The notes below the pieces were generated by a model. It searched no databases and was not told the DNA's origin. It saw only the letters and a list, made by a program, of their open reading frames with translations. The position numbers and the translations under genes were made by a program. Shown piece after piece: positions 1 through 8,196 of a stretch of DNA of 64,000 nt. The stretch's first letter is position 1, and each line of letters starts with the position of its first letter. This DNA comes from Bacillota bacterium (GTDB taxonomy: Bacteria > Bacillota > Clostridia > Oscillospirales > Acutalibacteraceae): contig JAKJCA010000003.1 in the NCBI GenBank assembly GCA_022706685.1, forward strand, positions 25,816 through 89,815. The letters are read 5' to 3'.

Positions 1-1023
1 GATCCAGCGCGTGTTTTCTCCGTTTTCCCAGCCGTACTTGTCAGGCGTTTCGTCTGTGGTGACGTTGAGCACAACCTTGTAAGACTCCCATTGGTCCGTC
101 CACTGCTCGAGGTTGGTCTGCTCGACGGAAACCACCTCCAGCGTTTTCAGGCTTTGGAAGTTCGCCAGCCACATCTGCGCCGTCGCTTCGTCCGGCGACA
201 GGGAATGTTCCAATTGGCGCACCGCCCAAACCGGTTCGCCCTGCGAGATAAAGGAGAAGAATTTTCTCAAATCCGCTTCATGATTTTCCGTCCTGGGCTT
301 CTGTAAATCCTCGATATCGATGGGCAGCGCCATATCCTCGTTGCGGTCGTTGAGTGCGCCTTCCACTTTGCCCGTGGCCGCGTTGACATAGATTTTGTAG
401 TTGAGGGTCACGCCGGAATCCAGGGTGTCCGAGCAGGTAAACACCCAGAGCGGCAGCCGCCCGGCGCTGCCGCTGAAGCGCTCGCATTGGAACTCCACCC
501 AGGTCACGACGTCCATATTCGCGCCTTGTGCCTTTGCCGCCGAGGCCGCGTCTTTCATGGAAACCGCGGTGTTCTCTTTCGGCAGCGCGCTGTCGAAGGC
601 CTCGGCCGAAAAACTCCTTGTGCCGATATCGACTTTATCAATTTTTTTGCCGACGATGCTTACCATGAACCAGTCGCCGCTGTTGGAATCGGCGTACCAG
701 GCAAACCAGGCGCCGGAGCGGTCGCTCGTTTGCCAGTCGGCGCTGAGTTTGAGAGCGGTGGAATCTTTGGACTCCACCGGAGCCATACGGAAAAGCACGC
801 AATCGTCAAAAACGCCTTTGGCTTTGGACCATGCCAGTTTTTGCGCCTCCAGAGAGGTCAGCCCCGCGTCAGAGGGCTGCGCGGTGGTTTGGTTGGCGTC
901 GGTTTGGATTGATTCGGGCGTACAAGCGCCGAACACGGTGGTCAGCAACGCTGCGGCCATCAAGAGGACGGCGAGCCGGCCGAATACTTTTTTGGTTGTC
1001 GCGGTAAGAGAAAAAGCAGACAT
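1..1023 (-). CDS. Exported lipoprotein of unknown function (3' end outside window)
   Basis: The frame is open from an ATG at 1023 to the window edge, so only the first 341 residues are visible. A GGAGA ribosome site precedes the start. Residues 13-33 form a basic then hydrophobic leader ending in FGA-C, with Cys34 as the likely lipidated residue, followed by a Thr/Gln-rich linker. The rest is soluble, with a repeated pattern of beta-strand-like segments and two stretches that resemble PepSY-type or NTF2-like folds only loosely; I do not recognise the family. It is anchored on the outside of the membrane. It stands alone, 203 bp upstream of the stop of the next minus-strand gene. Function unknown. 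Confidence 0.75.
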   Translation of the reverse strand, partial: MSAFSLTATTKKVFGRLAVLLMAAALLTTVFGACTPESIQTDANQTTAQPSDAGLTSLEAQKLAWSKAKGVFDDCVLFRMAPVESKDSTALKLSADWQTSDRSGAWFAWYADSNSGDWFMVSIVGKKIDKVDIGTRSFSAEAFDSALPKENTAVSMKDAASAAKAQGANMDVVTWVEFQCERFSGSAGRLPLWVFTCSDTLDSGVTLNYKIYVNAATGKVEGALNDRNEDMALPIDIEDLQKPRTENHEADLRKFFSFISQGEPVWAVRQLEHSLSPDEATAQMWLANFQSLKTLEVVSVEQTNLEQWTDQWESYKVVLNVTTDETPDKYGWENGENTRWI

Positions 1024-1059
1024 CACAATGATTCTCCTTTCCATTCAGCAGAGGTGAAA

Positions 1060-1182
1060 GTTCTGAACGACACAGGGGCCGTTACCTGCTAATTTTGCCT
1101 GAACGACACATTTGCCAAATCCGGGATTGGGTTTGGAACCATTCCCTCCATATCCTTCACGGAACGACACAGGGGTCGTTCC
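1060..1182. repeat. Three short GAACGACACA repeats, one forming a hairpin
   Basis: The word GAACGACACA occurs near 1064, 1102 and 1162. The copy at 1161-1182 is a perfect 8-bp inverted repeat (GGAACGAC / GTCGTTCC) with a six-base loop; the other two have lost the matching arm. The copies lie in the 203-bp gap between two minus-strand genes. The perfect hairpin could help end transcription of the GH16 gene, but it lacks a T-run. It looks like a dispersed small repeat rather than a mobile gene. Confidence 0.5.
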
Positions 1183-1226
1183 CTACAGTTGTTGTGCTGC
1201 TCACCGCTTGAAACGATACATCTTTC

Positions 1227-2147
1227 CTACTTATATTTATATGCTCTGACGTAATCGACGATGTAGTCCGCCGGGTAGGTGGTGTTGTTTTTAACGGCTT
1301 CCGACGGAACAGCGTTTTCGCCGTTGACCTCGACCGAAAGAATGAGGATCTCCGGGTTATGAGAAACGCCGAAGGAAGTTCTGGCGGATTCGACGCCGTT
1401 GACGTAAAAAATGTATTCGTCCTCGTTCCACTCCAGGCCGTAGGTGTTATACTCCTCATAAGGGTTGTGGGCGTAAAAGGCCCCCTGCGGCTGAGACTGG
1501 TGCATGGCGCCGTAGCCGTCGAAATGAATGTTGTGCGTGACGGAGTCCTGTCCGACCTTTTTGCCCCAGTTCGGGCTTTCGAAAATATCCACTTCCGCGC
1601 CGTCGGCGGCGCTGCCGTCCTCGTTGAAAGTGCCGTCGTTGATCAGCCAAAAGGCCGCCCATAAATCCCTGCCTTTGGGCAAAATGCAGCGGACTTCAAA
1701 ATAACCGTAAAGCTGCTCGTAGTGGTCCCGCGTGTGCATGCCGTAGGAATAATAGCCGGCTCCGCCGCCGCCGAGGCCCTCGGGAACATAGTCCGTGCGG
1801 ATGATCAGGTTGCCGCCGGCGACCGAAGCCATGTCACGCTGGAAATAACCGCCTCTGCGTACGGACGCCGCTTCGCCGTAGGTATAATGCCCGCTCCATT
1901 TGTTCCAGTCCACGCCGTCGCCGTCGAATTCGTCCGACCAGGCTAACTCGAAACGGCTCATGTCCAGTTTGGGGCCGAAGGGCGTCACCGGATAGTCGAA
2001 AAATACAACGCCTAAGAGTTGAACGATAATGGTAGAGATGGCGATGAGCCGCAGCAAGGGATTGGTTACACCGCCTTTGTAATCAAAAAAGATGGTGAAA
2101 ATCTGCCTGAGCGCTTTCGCCTGCCGGTACGCGAGAAAATCGAACAC
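1227..2147 (-). CDS. GH16 family beta-glucanase, membrane-anchored
   Basis: A clan GH-B glycosidase of about 306 residues. The GH16 catalytic signature EVDIFE lies near residue 185-190, giving nucleophile Glu, helper Asp and acid/base Glu. Its ExDxxE spacing is the beta-bulge form seen in laminarinases, agarases and relatives, not the ExDxE form of lichenases, so a beta-1,3-type glucan is the likelier substrate. A hydrophobic stretch at about 31-51 is an uncleaved anchor or signal, placing the enzyme outside the cell. The start is a GTG; the one at 2147 has AGGAAAGG eight bases upstream, while another in-frame GTG at 2156 sits too close to it. The gene stands alone. Substrate is inferred. Confidence 0.85.
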   Translation of the reverse strand: MFDFLAYRQAKALRQIFTIFFDYKGGVTNPLLRLIAISTIIVQLLGVVFFDYPVTPFGPKLDMSRFELAWSDEFDGDGVDWNKWSGHYTYGEAASVRRGGYFQRDMASVAGGNLIIRTDYVPEGLGGGGAGYYSYGMHTRDHYEQLYGYFEVRCILPKGRDLWAAFWLINDGTFNEDGSAADGAEVDIFESPNWGKKVGQDSVTHNIHFDGYGAMHQSQPQGAFYAHNPYEEYNTYGLEWNEDEYIFYVNGVESARTSFGVSHNPEILILSVEVNGENAVPSEAVKNNTTYPADYIVDYVRAYKYK

Positions 2148-2358
2148 ACGAATCACCTTTCCTATCCAAAACGTTTGCGCCGTTTTGCCTCGCGACAGCG
2201 GGCGGGCTTACGGCAGAGCCGTGCTCTTAACATCATTATACACATTATCGCTCCCTTTGCCACAACATCCGCCTCGTTCAAACGGCGGCAAAAGGCGCTG
2301 CTGATGATCCTCCGGGTTGCGGGCAATATGTGACATAGTCACGGAAGCGGATATCGGT

Positions 2359-2370
2359 TATAATTATAAT
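2359..2370 (+). promoter_or_regulatory. Twin TATAAT -10 boxes upstream of the CoA-disulfide reductase gene
   Basis: Two consensus TATAAT hexamers, at 2359-2364 and 2365-2370, sit about 45 bp before the start at 2412. No good -35 box is visible at the right distance, so an activator may be needed. The rest of the 2157-2411 gap shows no other feature. Confidence 0.45.
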
Positions 2371-2411
2371 CGTAGCAATTTGGTTGATCAGAAGGAAAGG
2401 TGTGTTGAAAG

Positions 2412-4838
2412 ATGAAAGTTGTCATCGTGGGCGGCGTGGCCGGAGGCGCTTCGGCGGCGGCGCGGCTGAGAAGGCTTGACGAAAACGCGGAAATTATCAT
2501 GTTCGAGCGCGGGGAGTACATCTCCTTCGCCAACTGCGGCCTCCCCTACTACATCGGCGGCGAAATTACGCAGAAGTCCGCTTTAACGCTGCAGACACCC
2601 CAGAGCTTCAACGCGCGCTTCAACGTCGACGTGCGTATCAACAGCGAGGTCGTGGCGATTGACCGGGCAAACAAGAGCGTCACGGTCAAAAACAGCAAAA
2701 CCGGCGAAACGTCCGCAGAGACCTACGACAAACTGATCCTCTCCCCCGGCGCGGCGCCCGTCAGGCCCGACATCAAGGGCATCGACGACAAAAGGGTGTT
2801 CACCCTGCGCAATATCCCGGACACTTACGCCATTAAAGATTTCATCGATACCAGCAAGCCGAAGACCGCGGTGGTGGTCGGCGGAGGTTTCATCGGCATC
2901 GAGATGGCGGAGAACCTTAAAAGCGCGGGCGTCGAGGTGACGCTCGTCGAGTTTGCCAGCCATGTCATCGCCTCGTTCGACTACGATATCGCCTGCGACG
3001 TGCACAACCATATCCGCCAAAACGGCGTCACGCTGATTCTCAACGACGCGGTAAGCGCCGTCGAGGACCATGATGCGGGGCTGAAAGTGACGCTCGGCAA
3101 GGGCGGAGAACTTTTCTGCGATATGCTGATTCTCTCCGTCGGCGTCAAGCCCGACAGCGGCCTTGCCGCTGCGGCGGGGCTGAAGCTCGGCGCGCGCGGC
3201 ACCATCGTGACCGATGAGCACATGCTGACCGACGACCCGGATATTTACGCCGTGGGCGACGCGGTGGAAATCACCGATTTTGTCACCAAAACCAAAGGTT
3301 ATGTTCCGCTTGCGGGGCCGGCCAACAAGCAGGGGCGCATCGCAGCCGACAACATCTGCGGCATCCCGAGCGTCTATAAAGGCACGCAGGGTTCCGCCAT
3401 CCTCAAGTGTTTCGACATGACCGCGGCGTCGACGGGTATCACGGAAGAACGGGCCAAACAACTGGGTTTGAATTATGAAAAATCCTACACCTATTCCGCC
3501 TCGCACGCCACCTACTATCCCGGCGCGGTCAATATGTCGGTCAAACTCCTGTTTGAAAAAGAGGGCGGCAGGGTGCTCGGCGCGCAGATTGCCGGTTTCG
3601 AGGGCGTCGACAAACGCGTCGACGTCATCGCGACTGCGATACGGGCGGGCATGACGGTCTACGACCTGACGAATCTCGAACTTGCCTACGCGCCGCCCTA
3701 TTCCTCGGCAAAAGACCCGGTCAACATGGCCGGTTATGTCGCCGAGAACATCCTCGAAGGCCGGACGAAAATATTCCACTGGCACGACGTCGAAAAACTG
3801 CCGCGCGACGGCAGCGTCAACCTCGTCGATATCCGCACGGTGCCCGAGTATGAGAACGGTTTCATCGACGGCTTCATCAACATCCCGGTCGACGAACTGC
3901 GCCTGAACGTACACAAGCTCAAGAAGGACGCCCCGGTTTACGTGGTGTGCCAGGTCGGCCTGCGCGGACACGTCGCGTGCAGAATCCTTTCCCAGATGGG
4001 CTTTGACTGTTATAACCTCTCGGGCGGTTACCGGCTGTGGAAGAGCATTTTCAAAGGGACCGTCCCCGTTAAGAAAGACCGGACGATCAACAGCGAAACC
4101 ATGCGCCCGGTCGAGACGAAGGTTATTCAACTCGACGCGTGCGGCCTGCAGTGTCCGGGGCCGATTATGAAACTCGCCGAGGCGGTCAAGCAGGCCGCGG
4201 AAGGCGAAACGATCGAAATCAAGACGACGGACCCCGCTTTCGGGGCGGACGTCGAGGCCTGGTGCCGGCGCACGGGCAACACCTTCGAGAGCATGAGCAG
4301 CTCCAAAGGCGTAACGACCGCCGTGCTGAAAAAAGGCGGGCTGAAAACCTGTCTGCCCTCCGCGAGCGGCGACAACAAGAACATCATCGTCTTCTCGGGC
4401 GACCTGGATAAGGCCATCGCCTCGTTCATCATCGCCAACGCCTCCGCCGCGCTTGGCAGAAAGGTCTCGATGTTCTTCACCTTCTGGGGGCTCAACATCC
4501 TGAGAAAGCCCGAAAAGGTCAAGGTCAAAAAGAACCTTATCGAGCGCATGTTCGGCTTCATGATGCCCCGCGGCGCGGGCAAACTGGGGCTGTCGAACAT
4601 GAATATGGGCGGCATGGGCGCCAAAATGATCAAGGGTATCATGAAAAAGAAAAACGTCAGCTCCCTGCAGGAGATGATACGGCAGGCCATGGACAACGGG
4701 GTGGAACTTATCGCCTGCACGATGAGCATGGACCTGATGGGGCTGAAACTCGAGGAACTCATCGACGGGGTCAAGCCGGGCGGCGCGGCGGCGATGCTTG
4801 CCAATGCGGAAGAATCGGATATGTCGTTGTTTATTTAA
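2412..4838 (+). CDS. CoA-disulfide reductase / rhodanese / TusA / DsrE fusion protein
   Basis: An 808-residue FAD- and NAD(P)H-dependent sulfur-handling enzyme. Residues 1-450 are a pyridine-nucleotide-disulfide oxidoreductase: GxGxxG-type FAD site at 6-12, active Cys42 in FANCGLPYY as in CoA-disulfide reductases, NAD(P) site at 155-162, FAD-binding VGDA at 281. Residues 455-550 are a rhodanese domain with Cys513. Residues 570-640 are a TusA domain (CGLQCPGP, Cys577/Cys581). Residues 655-808 are a DsrE-like domain with Cys769. The four thiol sites suggest persulfide relay from CoA persulfide, polysulfide or thiosulfate inside the cytoplasm. Such fusions are known in anaerobes; the exact substrate is not evident. 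Monocistronic, ended by the hairpin at 4963-5002. Confidence 0.93.
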   Translation: MKVVIVGGVAGGASAAARLRRLDENAEIIMFERGEYISFANCGLPYYIGGEITQKSALTLQTPQSFNARFNVDVRINSEVVAIDRANKSVTVKNSKTGETSAETYDKLILSPGAAPVRPDIKGIDDKRVFTLRNIPDTYAIKDFIDTSKPKTAVVVGGGFIGIEMAENLKSAGVEVTLVEFASHVIASFDYDIACDVHNHIRQNGVTLILNDAVSAVEDHDAGLKVTLGKGGELFCDMLILSVGVKPDSGLAAAAGLKLGARGTIVTDEHMLTDDPDIYAVGDAVEITDFVTKTKGYVPLAGPANKQGRIAADNICGIPSVYKGTQGSAILKCFDMTAASTGITEERAKQLGLNYEKSYTYSASHATYYPGAVNMSVKLLFEKEGGRVLGAQIAGFEGVDKRVDVIATAIRAGMTVYDLTNLELAYAPPYSSAKDPVNMAGYVAENILEGRTKIFHWHDVEKLPRDGSVNLVDIRTVPEYENGFIDGFINIPVDELRLNVHKLKKDAPVYVVCQVGLRGHVACRILSQMGFDCYNLSGGYRLWKSIFKGTVPVKKDRTINSETMRPVETKVIQLDACGLQCPGPIMKLAEAVKQAAEGETIEIKTTDPAFGADVEAWCRRTGNTFESMSSSKGVTTAVLKKGGLKTCLPSASGDNKNIIVFSGDLDKAIASFIIANASAALGRKVSMFFTFWGLNILRKPEKVKVKKNLIERMFGFMMPRGAGKLGLSNMNMGGMGAKMIKGIMKKKNVSSLQEMIRQAMDNGVELIACTMSMDLMGLKLEELIDGVKPGGAAAMLANAEESDMSLFI

Positions 4839-4962
4839 CAGATATCAGCCATCAGATTGCAGACGGCAGCAGATAAAATAATTGCTCCGGCATGATATTT
4901 TGCGCTATTTTGGCGGGCTCTTGTACCCGCCGCGCGATACATATGATCAAGTAAAAATTGAC

Positions 4963-5002
4963 AAAAAAGCCGGCAGGGCATCCGCTCAAGCCGGCTTTTT
5001 TT
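4963..5002. terminator. Bidirectional rho-independent terminator
   Basis: A perfect 12-bp stem (AAAAAAGCCGGC against GCCGGCTTTTTT) closes a 15-base loop and carries a T-run on either strand. It lies between the convergent CoA-disulfide reductase gene and the ABC ATPase gene, so it can end both transcripts. Confidence 0.9.
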
Positions 5003-5028
5003 CATTGTGTATTGACTGCGGCGGGCGC

Positions 5029-5730
5029 TTAATCTTCCGCCTGCGATGCCGGAATGTCGAGGTTGATGCGGCCGTCCTTGATTTCGACAATCCGGTCGGC
5101 CTTTTGGGCGATTTTGCGGTCGTGGGTGATGATCAGGAACGTCGTTTTAAGCGTTTCGTTGATGTCGCGCATGATGTCGTACACCGCTTCGGTCGACTCG
5201 GAGTCGAGGTTGCCGGTCGGTTCGTCGGCGAGGATAATCTGCGGGCTGTTGATAAGGGCGCGCGCGATGGACGTGCGCTGCTGCTGGCCGCCGGACATTT
5301 TGGCGGCCATATTGTTTTTGACCTTTTCGATGCCCATGAGACTCATCAGATGCTCCGCCCGCTCGCGGACTTCGGCGCTGACGCGGCCGTCTTTGATGCG
5401 CGCGGGCATTAAAACGTTCTCGAGCGCCGTAAACTCGGGCAGAAGGTAATGGAACTGGAAGACAAAACCGATGGTTTGGTTGCGCAGAGCCGCCAGCTCG
5501 TCTTTGTTCAGGGAGGCGGTCCGCACGCCGTTGATCACCACTTCGCCGGAGGTGGGGCGGTCGAGCGTGCCGATGATGTTGAGCAGGGTGCTTTTGCCCG
5601 AGCCGGACGCGCCGATGATGGAGTTGAACGATTCCCTCTCCACCTCGAGGCAGACGTCGGTGAGCACCTGCGTCTTCACCTGCGTACCGTAGATTTTATT
5701 GACGTTTTTCAGACTGATGACGCTATCCAT
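5029..5730 (-). CDS. ABC transporter ATP-binding protein (LolD/MacB type)
   Basis: A 233-residue ATPase subunit. Walker A GASGSGKST is at 40-48, the Q-loop glutamine near 92, the signature MSGGQQQR at 145-152, Walker B IILADEPTGNLD at 165-176, and the switch His at 203. The PTGNLD form and the FQFHYLLPEFTALENV Q-loop segment are typical of LolD/MacB-type ATPases that work with FtsX-like permeases. These act mechanically on lipoproteins, peptides or antibiotics at the outer leaflet rather than importing solutes. Its start overlaps the permease stop by 8 bp, so the two are translationally coupled. Cargo is not evident. Confidence 0.95.
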   Translation of the reverse strand: MDSVISLKNVNKIYGTQVKTQVLTDVCLEVERESFNSIIGASGSGKSTLLNIIGTLDRPTSGEVVINGVRTASLNKDELAALRNQTIGFVFQFHYLLPEFTALENVLMPARIKDGRVSAEVRERAEHLMSLMGIEKVKNNMAAKMSGGQQQRTSIARALINSPQIILADEPTGNLDSESTEAVYDIMRDINETLKTTFLIITHDRKIAQKADRIVEIKDGRINLDIPASQAED

Positions 5731-6877
5731 TTTTGATCACCTCGATGGGGTCGAGTTTCGACGAGCGCCGGGCGGGCACCAGGGAGGCGAGCGTCGCGGA
5801 GGCGACGGCGACCAGGCTCGACACAGCGATGAAACGCGGGCTGATAAACAGTTTGATGATCGGCGTACCATCGGGGTTGAGCGCGAACTTCGTGAACGCG
5901 ACGGATAGCCCCAGGCCGAGCGAAACGCCCAGGACGGAACCCAGCGTGCCCAGCACAAAACCCTGGGAAAGGAAAATCAGGCTCGCCGTTTTATCCTTGA
6001 TGCCCATCGCCTTGAGAATGCCCAGTTGCCTGGACTTCTGCAGCACGGAAATCGCCAGGACGCTCGCGATGCCCAGCACCACGGAAATGAGCACGAACAC
6101 CTGGATCATCAGGCTCGAAATGCTCTGGCCGTTGAGGCCGCTGAGCAGCGAGGCGTTGGCATCCTTCCAATTCTCCGCTTTCAGGCCGTCGGGCAGCAGC
6201 GTCGTGATGTTTTGCGAGACGGTGTCCGCCGCGAAAACGTCGGAGACCTGCATCTCCAGAGACGTGATTTCGCTGCCGTAGCCGAAAATCGACTGGACCA
6301 GCGGCAGGTTCGAAACAACCCAGGATTTGTTGAGGCTGGAGACCTTCAAATCATAAATGCCGTCGACGGTAACCGTTCGCGTTTGGCCCAGCGGCGTGAT
6401 GATATCGACGGCGTCGCCGAGTTTCAGCCCGGCTTCATCCACCAAATCCCTGCCGAGCATCACGCCGCCCTGCCCGGGCAGGGAACCCTCGACAAGCGCC
6501 TCGCGCAGTTTGTAAATGCCCTCCGCCCGGGCGAAGTCGAAGCCGCGCATCAGGACGGGGAACGTATCGCTGCCGTTTTTCAAAAAGCCGGAGGCGTCCG
6601 CCGCGGGGGAAATAACCGTTACGAGGGGTTCCTTCTGTTTGATTTTCGTCAGCAGGGGCTCGTAATCCGCGATTCTTCCGCCGCGGTCTCTCGATTGGAC
6701 GGTAACCTGGGAGGAACTGCCGATGGTGGTGTCGAGCAGGCTCTTCTGCAGGCCGGAAATCAGCGAGCCGATAAAAACCTGCACCGAGACGCCGATGGCG
6801 ATGCCCAGCGCGATGAGCGCCGTCTGCCCTTTGCTGGTCGTCAGGAAACGCCATGCGATTTTGAAAGCCAGTTTCAT
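5723..6877 (-). CDS. FtsX-like ABC transporter permease
   Basis: A 384-residue permease with one N-terminal membrane helix (about 20-45), a large MacB-type periplasmic/extracellular domain (about 50-245), and three C-terminal helices (about 265-290, 310-340 and 350-375). This is the standard four-helix FtsX/MacB topology. The ATG at 6877 has a GGGGGAGG ribosome site and overlaps the preceding stop as ATGA. An upstream in-frame extension to 7300 is only open sequence over the B12-binding gene. It works with the ATPase at 5029-5730. A homodimer is expected since only one permease gene is present. Confidence 0.93.
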   Translation of the reverse strand: MKLAFKIAWRFLTTSKGQTALIALGIAIGVSVQVFIGSLISGLQKSLLDTTIGSSSQVTVQSRDRGGRIADYEPLLTKIKQKEPLVTVISPAADASGFLKNGSDTFPVLMRGFDFARAEGIYKLREALVEGSLPGQGGVMLGRDLVDEAGLKLGDAVDIITPLGQTRTVTVDGIYDLKVSSLNKSWVVSNLPLVQSIFGYGSEITSLEMQVSDVFAADTVSQNITTLLPDGLKAENWKDANASLLSGLNGQSISSLMIQVFVLISVVLGIASVLAISVLQKSRQLGILKAMGIKDKTASLIFLSQGFVLGTLGSVLGVSLGLGLSVAFTKFALNPDGTPIIKLFISPRFIAVSSLVAVASATLASLVPARRSSKLDPIEVIKNG

Positions 6878-7539
6878 CGCCGCGCCTCCCCCAACGCCAG
6901 GATATCCGCAAAGGAATTGACGAGAATATCCGCGTTGAAATCCCCGGCGGTTTTGCCGCTGCGGACCAAGGCGCCGCCGCTGACCGCGATCAGGACGCGC
7001 GCGTCGATAAGCTGCCTGAGCTGCGCGACGATCTTTTTCAGCTGCACAAGGTTGAGGAAATTCGACACGCCGATATCGACAATGTCGGGGCGCAGCGTCT
7101 CCACGGCGGAAACGATGTTTTCTTGAGGCGTGTTGGCGCCGACGAAAAACGTTTCGAAACCCGCGATGGTGAAAAAATCCTCCCCCATGCGGATGCCCAG
7201 CTCGTGATATTCCTCCTCCGGGCAGACCAGCAGCACCCTGCCGGCGCTGCCTTTGGCTCCGGCACGCTCTTTTTCCCGCATGACGTAGGGCCTTGCGCAC
7301 TCGATAATGCTACGGACGATTGCCGTCATGGCGTGTTCGCGCCAGATGAGGCGATCCTCCTGCGGGCGGGGCACAATGATTTTGTTGAGTGCCGGCGCAA
7401 GGACATTTTCGTAAAGCAGGGGTACCGTCAGAGCACCCTCTTCAAGCAGCCCGATGCAATAAGCCATCGCCTCATCTTTTGCGAAATGGTCCAGGTGGCG
7501 GGCAACTGTCTCCAGATGGACGCTGAAGTCGTCGGCCAT
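6874..7539 (-). CDS. Cobalamin (B12)-binding domain protein, stand-alone sensor type
   Basis: A 221-residue protein without membrane segments. Residues 1-95 are a helical cap like the B12-binding_2 domain, including an EH pair at 68-69 as in photoreceptor/corrinoid-binding caps. Residues 98-220 are a Rossmann-like B12-binding domain: ExHELG (Glu110, His112, Gly115) in place of the usual DxHxxG, then GVSNFLNL at 157-164 and SGGALV at 187-192. His112 would be the lower axial ligand. There is no DNA-binding or methyltransferase domain. The start at 7539 has GGGAGG upstream. It overlaps the permease by 4 bp, so it is likely to sense a corrinoid or its redox/light state and affect the exporter. 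That role is inference. Confidence 0.8.
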   Translation of the reverse strand: MADDFSVHLETVARHLDHFAKDEAMAYCIGLLEEGALTVPLLYENVLAPALNKIIVPRPQEDRLIWREHAMTAIVRSIIECARPYVMREKERAGAKGSAGRVLLVCPEEEYHELGIRMGEDFFTIAGFETFFVGANTPQENIVSAVETLRPDIVDIGVSNFLNLVQLKKIVAQLRQLIDARVLIAVSGGALVRSGKTAGDFNADILVNSFADILALGEARR

Positions 7540-7585
7540 GGTCAACCCTCCCGGTTTCAATTTGACGGCGGGGCCTTGCCCCGCG

Positions 7586-8059
7586 TTACCCAACCGTAAT
7601 GTAAGGCCTGATTTTTTCGAGCGTTTTTTCGCCGATGCCGCTGACGCGGAGCAGTTCGTTGACACTGGTAAAAGAGCCGTTTTCACGGCGGTAGTCGATG
7701 ATGGCCTGCGCCTTGACTTCTCCGATGCCGTTGAGCGTCATCAAAGCGGCTTTGTCCGCGGTGTTGATATTGATAAGGCCGGCCGGGACGGTTTCGGCGG
7801 CGGGTGGCTGCATGCCGTTGGCCGCAGACGTTTGATCGACGCTTGCGGACGTGGCGGAATCATCCGGCGTGAAGAAAGCGGTCGAGCCGGCTTCCGCCGG
7901 GGAATATGCCGAGACGGGCTGCGCGGGACGCAGGCTGAACGCGTCGTACAGCAGCATGCCGGCGACGACCAGCAACCCGACGGCAATCAGATAAAGCTCG
8001 TGTTTTTTCTCGCCCAAAGCCCATTCATCCCACAGCAAAACGATTATCTTATACCGCAA
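7586..8059 (-). CDS. ComEA-like helix-hairpin-helix DNA-binding protein
   Basis: About 157 residues: a short N-terminal segment, one membrane helix (about 22-40), a roughly 50-residue Ser/Ala/Pro-rich linker, and a C-terminal helix-hairpin-helix pair (LININTADKAAL, then GIGEVKAQAI and SGIGEKTLEKI). This is the C-terminal DNA-binding part of ComEA, the membrane receptor for incoming DNA in transformation. The SLBB domain often found between anchor and HhH is missing. The longest start is a TTG at 8059 with no clear ribosome site; a TTG further in is possible. No comEC or comEB is nearby, so a competence role is likely but not proven. Confidence 0.82.
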   Translation of the reverse strand: MRYKIIVLLWDEWALGEKKHELYLIAVGLLVVAGMLLYDAFSLRPAQPVSAYSPAEAGSTAFFTPDDSATSASVDQTSAANGMQPPAAETVPAGLININTADKAALMTLNGIGEVKAQAIIDYRRENGSFTSVNELLRVSGIGEKTLEKIRPYITVG

Positions 8060-8112
8060 TATCTTACCACGGCCGAGGCCGTTCGCACAAGCGCCGGCGG
8101 GCCGCCTTCAAG

Positions 8113-8141
8113 TTGACAAAGGCAGGCGCCGCTGATATGAT
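8113..8141 (+). promoter_or_regulatory. Sigma-A promoter of the ceramidase-like gene
   Basis: TTGACA at 8113-8118 and TATGAT at 8136-8141 are separated by 17 bp, a near-consensus vegetative promoter. Transcription would start near 8148, about 50 bp before the ATG at 8197. Confidence 0.8.
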
Positions 8142-8196
8142 TTTGCTGACCGAAAATCGGCGGCAAGGCCGCCTGAATGACGAACGGAGGGCTCGC

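Noticed and set aside
401..912. Plus-strand open frames of 141-218 codons near the left end
   Set aside because: They are antisense to the lipoprotein, whose reading frame stays open to the window edge and starts with a lipobox leader.
2583..4130. A 515-codon minus-strand open frame within the CoA-disulfide reductase gene
   Set aside because: It is antisense to a gene with four clear domains and has no recognisable product or ribosome site.
8113..8196. N-terminal extension of the ceramidase-like protein from 8113
   Set aside because: This stretch holds the TTGACA/TATGAT promoter and lies before the CGGAGG site of the ATG at 8197.
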